A DNA stretch of 64,000 bases from the NCBI GenBank assembly GCA_964397625.1, contig CAYNJT010000005.1:27823-91822 (forward strand). The letters are read 5' to 3'. The notes under the pieces were generated by a model, which did no database searches, was not told where the DNA came from, and was given only the letters and a program-made list of their open reading frames with translations. Both the position numbers and the translations under genes were made by a program. Positions 60,221 through 64,000 of this stretch are shown here, piece after piece (the stretch's first letter is position 1; each line of letters starts with the position of its first letter). This DNA comes from Leptolinea sp964397625. GTDB lineage: Bacteria; Chloroflexota; Anaerolineae; Anaerolineales; Anaerolineaceae.

Positions 60221-61235
60221 TCATTTCTCCGGCGGATTAGGATTTTGCTCACCGAGAGTCTCTTTGCTCTCAAGGTTTATCTTCATTTTTAATCGCGTGC
60301 CTTTACCCAGCACCGATTCAAGTTTCATGCTATCCACACAGCGGGCAATGTTTGCGAGTCCCATTCCTGCGCCAAATCCTAATNNNNNNNNNNCCTAATT
60401 CACGAATTTCCTCTGGCGCTGTGGAATAACCCGGTTTCATTGCCTGTTCAACATCCGCGATCCCGGGTCCGTCATCTGTTACGTCAATCGTAATCTGGTG
60501 CGGCTCAATTTCGACGCGAATAATACCGCCGTTATTTGTGTGGATGATGAGGTTGATCTCAGCTTCGTAGATGGCTATGGAGCAGCGCCGGGCGATTTGC
60601 GGGCTTGCGCCCAGGCGCAATAGAGCCCGTTTGATGTTACTGGATGCCGCGCCCCCATGCACAAAATCATGCTGTTTGATGTTGTAGCGAAGGATAAGGC
60701 TTGTGCGGTCTGATTCTATGTCTTCAAAGAGATGAGAAGCGCGATAGCGGCGCATCTCTTCTTCCTGAGTTTTTGACTGTAATACTTTTAAGAGACCGCG
60801 GGTGATATCTCCCTTGGTGATAATACCGGATAGTCTGCCTTCTGTGTCAACAACAGGCAATCGACCTACGCCGGTAGCCACAAAAATCTTCAAGGCTTCA
60901 ACCACCAGGTCCACATCTTTTACAGTGTATGGATTGGGGGTCATGTATTTTGTGGTAATGGCATTCAGATCACCTTCCATCAGGCAGTGAAAGATATCCT
61001 CCATACTAATCACGCCGATCAGATGGTCATCCTCGGTGACAGGCATGCCGGAAATCCCCGTCTTGCGGAAAATTTCCACCACATCTTTCATTTGCATGTC
61101 TGGAGAGGCGGCGCGCACGTTGCGCGTCATTACCTCGTTTATTCGTAATTCATACGCCAATTCCTCTGACCGCGTTATGCTCTCGGCCTGTTGGTCGGTC
61201 AACACAACCGTTGAACGAATGGAATTAGCGCTCAT
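60221..61235 (-). CDS. CBS-pair protein with C-terminal HATPase (assembly gap inside)
   Basis: Two CBS motifs (about 30-90 and 93-150; INEVMTRNVRAASPDMQMKD, YMTPNPYTVKDVDLVVEAL) would bind an adenine nucleotide. An anti-sigma-type GHKL ATPase domain (about 180-320) follows, with AIYEAEINLIIHTNNG as N box and TDDGPGIAD as G1. Ten N at 60384-60393 break the frame. If the repeated ATTAGG at both gap edges is merged, the G2 box GFGAGMGLANIAR appears and the frame runs on to a TGA at 60221. I therefore annotate to 60221; the raw frame stops early near 60330. It probably works with the DRTGG and PHP genes. Confidence 0.8.
60384..60393. other. Assembly gap (10 N) with overlapping edges
   Basis: Ten unknown bases. 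The minus strand reads AATTAGG before and ATTAGGATTTGG after the gap, so six bases are duplicated; the two contig ends very probably overlap and no sequence is missing. Confidence 0.95.
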
Positions 61236-61244
61236 TGTCAGCTT

Positions 61245-61631
61245 TTATGAGATTTCTTCGCAGCTACAATCACCATCAGCAACAGACGATTCGAAACTCT
61301 TTAATCCATTTTGATACAGTCTTCCGCAGAGTTCAAACATGCCAAACGGGCTGGTTATAAGAGGGATACGTTCCTTGTTAGCCAGATCGATGGTTTCCTT
61401 CGGGGGAAGTTTTCCTCTGACGAGAACGATGGCAGCCACGTCAGCCATCTGGGCAGTCCGTACAACCTGCGGGTTGCAAAGACCCGTTAGGAGAACGGCT
61501 TCAGGTTGGATGGATGCCAGAACATCACTCATGAGATCGGCGCCGCATCCGCCTTTAATTTCCCTGCTCAGATCAGCATCCGGATTAATTAGAGTGCCAT
61601 CGATTGTTTTAATCAATTCTGTTGCTTTCAT
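61245..61631 (-). CDS. DRTGG-domain protein, first of the signalling run
   Basis: A 128-residue DRTGG protein: GGCGADLMSDVLASIQPEAVLLTGL, then MADVAAIVLVRGKLPPKETIDLANKERIPLITS. ATG 61631 has GAGAAG upstream; an in-frame start at 61670 has none. The tail CSCEEIS carries two cysteines absent from the other DRTGG copy. It starts the minus-strand block that leads to the hydrogenase genes and lies ten bases before the CBS-HATPase gene. It is divergent from hisS. Confidence 0.82.
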   Translation of the reverse strand: MKATELIKTIDGTLINPDADLSREIKGGCGADLMSDVLASIQPEAVLLTGLCNPQVVRTAQMADVAAIVLVRGKLPPKETIDLANKERIPLITSPFGMFELCGRLYQNGLKSFESSVADGDCSCEEIS

Positions 61632-61804
61632 GGACTTCTCTTGGCCATTATTTCTATGTATTTTTGACAATTGTACACAAGTTTATCATGTGAAGCCAGA
61701 AGAATGTTAATGTATTTCGAGAAATCAGGTATGAATTTTAACCATTTAACGAAACCATAAAAACATGGTTTAATTGTCGAATTCCAAAGCTTACGGAGAT
61801 CAAT

Positions 61805-63073
61805 ATGAAACCAATGATACAACCAGTAAAAGGCACACGAGATTTTTATCCGGAAGAGATGTCGATCCGGACCTGGCTGTATCAACAAATTAAAACAGTC
61901 AGCTCCTCTTTTGGATACGAAGAATGGGAAGGTCCAATACTGGAAAGGTTGGAACTTTACGCGGCGAAATCGGGGGAGGAATTGGTTAAAGAACAATCGT
62001 TTGTTTTTTCAGACCGTGGCGGTGACCAGATCACTTTGCGGCCTGAATTAACACCAACCTTGGCGCGCATGATTGCCCAGAAACAAAATGAACTTGTTTT
62101 TCCGGTGCGCTGGTGGTCATTTGGCCCGTTCTGGCGTTATGAACGGCCTCAAAAAGGGCGAACTCGAGAATTTTTCCAGTGGAATATCGACATGCTGGGA
62201 GTGGATTCGCCGGAAGCGGATGCTGAATTGGTAGCTGTGGCAGCCAATTTCTTCTTGAGCGTTGGTTTGACTCCGGCAGATGTAAAGATTTTTATTAACA
62301 ACCGCCGCTTAATGGATTCTGTTTTGGGGGAATTGGGAATTGCCGCTGACAGGCGGAAAACTGTCTTCCATGTGATCGACCGACGTGATAAGCTGACCCC
62401 TGAGGCATGGAGGGAATATGCGCTGGAGTGCGGTTTAACTGAACCCCAATTTGAAAGTCTATGCCAGATACTGTCTGATAAGGAACTATGGAAAAAATCA
62501 GAAGAACTGGTGCGTTTTTTCCAGGTTCTTGAAGCAATGGGACTGCGTGAGTTTGTGGTTTTTGATCCGCAGATTATTCGTGGTCTGGAGTATTACACTG
62601 GAACAGTCTTTGAAGGCCGCGACGCAACAGGCGAAGGGCGCGCGGTTTTTGGAGGCGGCCGGTATGACAATCTGGTGGGAGATGTAGGTGGAGATCCTTT
62701 GCCCGGTGTCGGCTTTGCCATGGGTGATGTGATGATAACCCTCTTATTGCAAAAATACGGCAAGCTGGCATTAAGTCAGGCGATCAACAAATCTGTACTG
62801 GTTACAGTTTTTAATGAGGATCTGCTGCCCTCATCGTTCGCGTTGGCCAATGAGTTACGCAAGGCTGGTATTGAGGCGGTAACTTATCCGGAAGCTGTCA
62901 AACTACCCAAACAGTTGAAATTTGCCGACCGCAAAGGAATTCGTTTCGCAGTTATTCAGGGACCGGATGAAGCAGCCTCAGGAACGGTAACGATAAAGAA
63001 TTTGGCTTTACGGGAGCAAAAAACAGTCGAAATAAAAGAAGCCGCTAAAGTAATCTTTGAAATGTTGGGTTAA
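61805..63073 (+). CDS. hisS: Histidyl-tRNA synthetase
   Basis: Class II aminoacyl-tRNA synthetase of 422 residues. The N-terminus IQPVKGTRDFYPEE, motif 2 RYERPQKGRTREFFQWN, the histidine-specific GLEYYTGTVFEG and motif 3 GGGRYDNLVGD...PGVGFAMGDV are all present, followed by an anticodon-binding domain. GGAG precedes the ATG at a good distance. tRNA-His follows 49 bases downstream, a functional pairing. A small hairpin (61752-61771) in the leader is not a T-box as far as I can see. Confidence 0.97.
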   Translation: MKPMIQPVKGTRDFYPEEMSIRTWLYQQIKTVSSSFGYEEWEGPILERLELYAAKSGEELVKEQSFVFSDRGGDQITLRPELTPTLARMIAQKQNELVFPVRWWSFGPFWRYERPQKGRTREFFQWNIDMLGVDSPEADAELVAVAANFFLSVGLTPADVKIFINNRRLMDSVLGELGIAADRRKTVFHVIDRRDKLTPEAWREYALECGLTEPQFESLCQILSDKELWKKSEELVRFFQVLEAMGLREFVVFDPQIIRGLEYYTGTVFEGRDATGEGRAVFGGGRYDNLVGDVGGDPLPGVGFAMGDVMITLLLQKYGKLALSQAINKSVLVTVFNEDLLPSSFALANELRKAGIEAVTYPEAVKLPKQLKFADRKGIRFAVIQGPDEAASGTVTIKNLALREQKTVEIKEAAKVIFEMLG

Positions 63074-63080
63074 CGAATGC

Positions 63081-63109
63081 TTGCCCGCTCGTTAGGGCTG
63101 TGATAAAAT
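63081..63109 (+). promoter_or_regulatory. Promoter of tRNA-His
   Basis: TTGCCC (63081-63086), a 17-base spacer and TAAAAT (63104-63109) with TGn extension. Transcription would start about 63116, just before the tRNA. Confidence 0.6.
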
Positions 63110-63122
63110 ATTCGACGCTTAT

Positions 63123-63198
63123 GGTGGCTGTAGCTCAACGGCAGAGCGCCACACTGTGGATGTGGATGTTGTGGGTTCGAAACCCATCAGCCACCCCA
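63123..63198 (+). tRNA. tRNA-His (anticodon GTG)
   Basis: Cloverleaf with acceptor GTGGCTG/CAGCCAC, D-arm GCTC...GAGC, anticodon stem CCACA/TGTGG with loop CTGTGGA (anticodon GTG) and T-arm GTGGG-TTCGAAA-CCCAT. The extra G(-1) that is the mark of tRNA-His is encoded at 63123 opposite C73, and CCA is encoded (63196-63198). Confidence 0.96.
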
Positions 63199-63247
63199 CC
63201 ATATATAGGAAAACCCCCTCTATTTCGGGGGTTTTCTCCATATATGG
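63199..63247 (+). terminator. Terminator after tRNA-His
   Basis: GAAAACCCCC (63209-63218) pairs with GGGGGTTTTC (63227-63236); the outer arms CCATATAT (63199-63206) and ATATATGG (63240-63247) extend the stem. The T-run is within the stem. It may serve both directions. Confidence 0.75.
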
Positions 63248-63275
63248 GGTGTGTTTTTTGGCAATAATTGGGTTT

Positions 63276-63369
63276 GTGTGCAACGTGTGTGCAACCGCAA
63301 AAGTCGATTTCAAAATAATTCGTCAATTTCGTTGACAACCACATTATTTAAGAACGTCCTGTGTGCAAC
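63276..63369. repeat. Three copies of GTGTGCAAC beside integrase end
   Basis: The 9-mer occurs at 63276-63284, 63287-63295 and 63361-63369, between the tRNA-His terminator and the 3' end of the integrase fragment. Short direct repeats at this place could be arm-type integrase sites; the copy at 63361 lies in the coding end. The other sequence at 63248-63343 shows no gene. Confidence 0.35.
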
Positions 63370-63676
63370 CGATCTCAAATGGCGCATCAGTTATCTCGAC
63401 CGGCGTAATTAATTCATCAATCATTGCCGCTGGTCCATCCTGCATTTCCTGGATCAAATGACCATAGATATTCAGGGTAACACTGACCTTGGAATGGCCA
63501 AGTCTTTTGGATACTACGATTGCGGGTATGCCGTGATTACGCATCAAAGACGCTGCTGTGTGTCTGAGATAGTGGAGTAGGGTGTCTTCCAGACCGGCTG
63601 CCACAAGGGTTTCCTTGAAATGCTTAAACAGATTCCGCTGGCTTATAGGAGTACCAGTCGTTGAAGGAAATATCAA
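63344..63676 (-). pseudogene. Tyrosine recombinase (phage integrase), C-terminal fragment
   Basis: A 110-residue remnant of an integrase catalytic domain. His35-x-x-Arg38 (LLHYLRHT), His61 (LGHSKVS) and the nucleophile Tyr71 (LNIYGHL) are in family order, so the second half of the active site is intact. The core-binding domain and the first catalytic arginine are missing, and an in-frame stop lies about four codons before the first usable TTG. It faces the 3' end of tRNA-His, the usual target of such elements, and is probably what remains of an integrated element. It is unlikely to be active. Confidence 0.75.
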
Positions 63677-63738
63677 ATTATTTCCTTATCATCTTCCTTT
63701 TCGCGGATTTTTTCGAAGACGATAAAGGTTGTTCAAAT

Positions 63739-63783
63739 GGGCGCGCAATATCTCAGCGGTTGAATTCCTGCTTCACGTGCGGG
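63739..63783 (+). pseudogene. 5' half of a degenerate tRNA-Val (anticodon CAC)
   Basis: GGGCGCG looks like a 5' acceptor strand, TCTCAGCGGTTGAAT like a D-arm, and CCTGC-TTCACGT-GCGGG is a good anticodon arm with anticodon CAC. No T-arm follows. Its last seven bases are also the 5' acceptor of the next tRNA-like unit. Its GGGCG could pair with CGCCC at 63846-63850. Confidence 0.3.
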
Positions 63784-63851
63784 TAGCTTTTTATGGTTAG
63801 AGCGCGTCGCTTACACCGATGTGGTCGCAGGTTCGAGCCATGTTCCGCCCA
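63777..63851 (+). tRNA. tRNA-Val-like sequence (anticodon TAC), imperfect
   Basis: Acceptor GTGCGGG/TCCGCCC (one mismatch), D-arm GCTT...GAGC, anticodon stem CGTCG/CGATG with loop CTTACAC (TAC) and T-arm GCAGG-TTCGAGC-CATGT (one mismatch). Two stem mismatches and the T-rich D-loop suggest decay, or sequence errors near a contig end. The remaining 149 bases to the window end (63852-64000) show no gene. Confidence 0.4.
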
Positions 63852-64000
63852 CAATAAAACGCCAACTAAATGGGGAAAACTTCAGAATTCGAATCTCACA
63901 GTTTTGTAATGGGAAATTTTGCCAGTTACCCCACACTTTTTCCAGCCGCCCGCTTCGCGGGGTGGACAAAAGCACAGAAAACCAGAAACCAGAATTCCAG

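Noticed and set aside
61741..61804. Hairpin AAACCAT/ATGGTTT before hisS as a T-box leader
   Set aside because: Only a seven-base A/T-rich stem is present; no T-box sequence, specifier loop or terminator pair is visible in the 173-base gap.
63119..63344. Two minus-strand reading frames with a GFEPTT-type motif over the tRNA-His region
   Set aside because: They are the antisense translation of the tRNA gene and its terminator, a well-known artefact; no Shine-Dalgarno and no family support.
1..64000. CRISPR arrays, insertion sequences, replication origin and rRNA genes
   Set aside because: No regularly spaced repeats, transposase genes, DnaA-box clusters or rRNA-like sequence were seen anywhere in the window; the only mobile trace is the integrase fragment.

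Overview
The window reads as one chromosomal stretch of an anaerobic or facultative member of the Chloroflexota, most likely class Anaerolineae. This is an inference from gene content, not a database match. The main clues are several lipoproteins with Thr/Pro-rich linkers and NBR1-type Ig domains, a LysM protein with the same kind of linker, methylmalonyl-CoA mutase and epimerase side by side, a SufCBDSU operon, and an NAD-linked [NiFe] hydrogenase with electron-bifurcation-type partner subunits. Coding density is high and most genes sit in short operons. Two runs of N (28321-28420 and 60384-60393) show that this is a scaffolded draft.

Layout: 1-2614, three membrane genes including complex-I-like antiporter subunits. 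2628-5750, a coiled-coil protein and SelB. 5740-8161, RsmI and a metal ABC transporter whose promoter overlaps a Fur-type box. 8208-11036, MurJ and a TPR membrane protein. 11114-14531, RimO, a double-HTH RodZ-like protein and ribosomal protein L9. 14640-16228, a Na+/H+ antiporter with a small PII-like partner. 16314-19710, propionate-pathway genes and an MFS protein. 19780-25048, UvrA, a LysM protein and a beta-propeller protein. 25093-29067, palindromic repeats, QueG and three related lipoproteins. 29131-32758, DegV, CorA and a large membrane protein. 32890-41358, Fe-S cluster assembly: SufT-like and SufR on one side, then a degenerate GGDEF protein, then sufC-sufB-sufD-KOW protein-sufS-sufU-Rieske. 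41385-42841, a PIG-L deacetylase and a methyltransferase. 42929-61631, hydrogenase. 61805-63198, HisS and tRNA-His. After that come a truncated integrase and degenerate tRNA-like sequence.

The centrepiece is an 18.7-kb, 20-gene block on the minus strand. Transcription starts with a possible signalling set (DRTGG, CBS-HATPase, DRTGG, PHP). It continues through NuoE, a bare HATPase, a 2Fe-2S protein and NuoF with a C-terminal ferredoxin. A second, cysteine-poor NuoE/NuoF pair follows, then a NuoG-like subunit and the [NiFe] small and large subunits. A terminator-like hairpin separates these from the maturation protease and a complete hypA-B-F-C-D-E set. The gene set fits a soluble NAD(P)- and ferredoxin-linked, possibly electron-bifurcating [NiFe] hydrogenase that carries the accessory genes usually seen beside [FeFe] HydABC enzymes. 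A palindrome matching Rex or CRP/FNR-type sites lies between the signalling genes and the enzyme genes.
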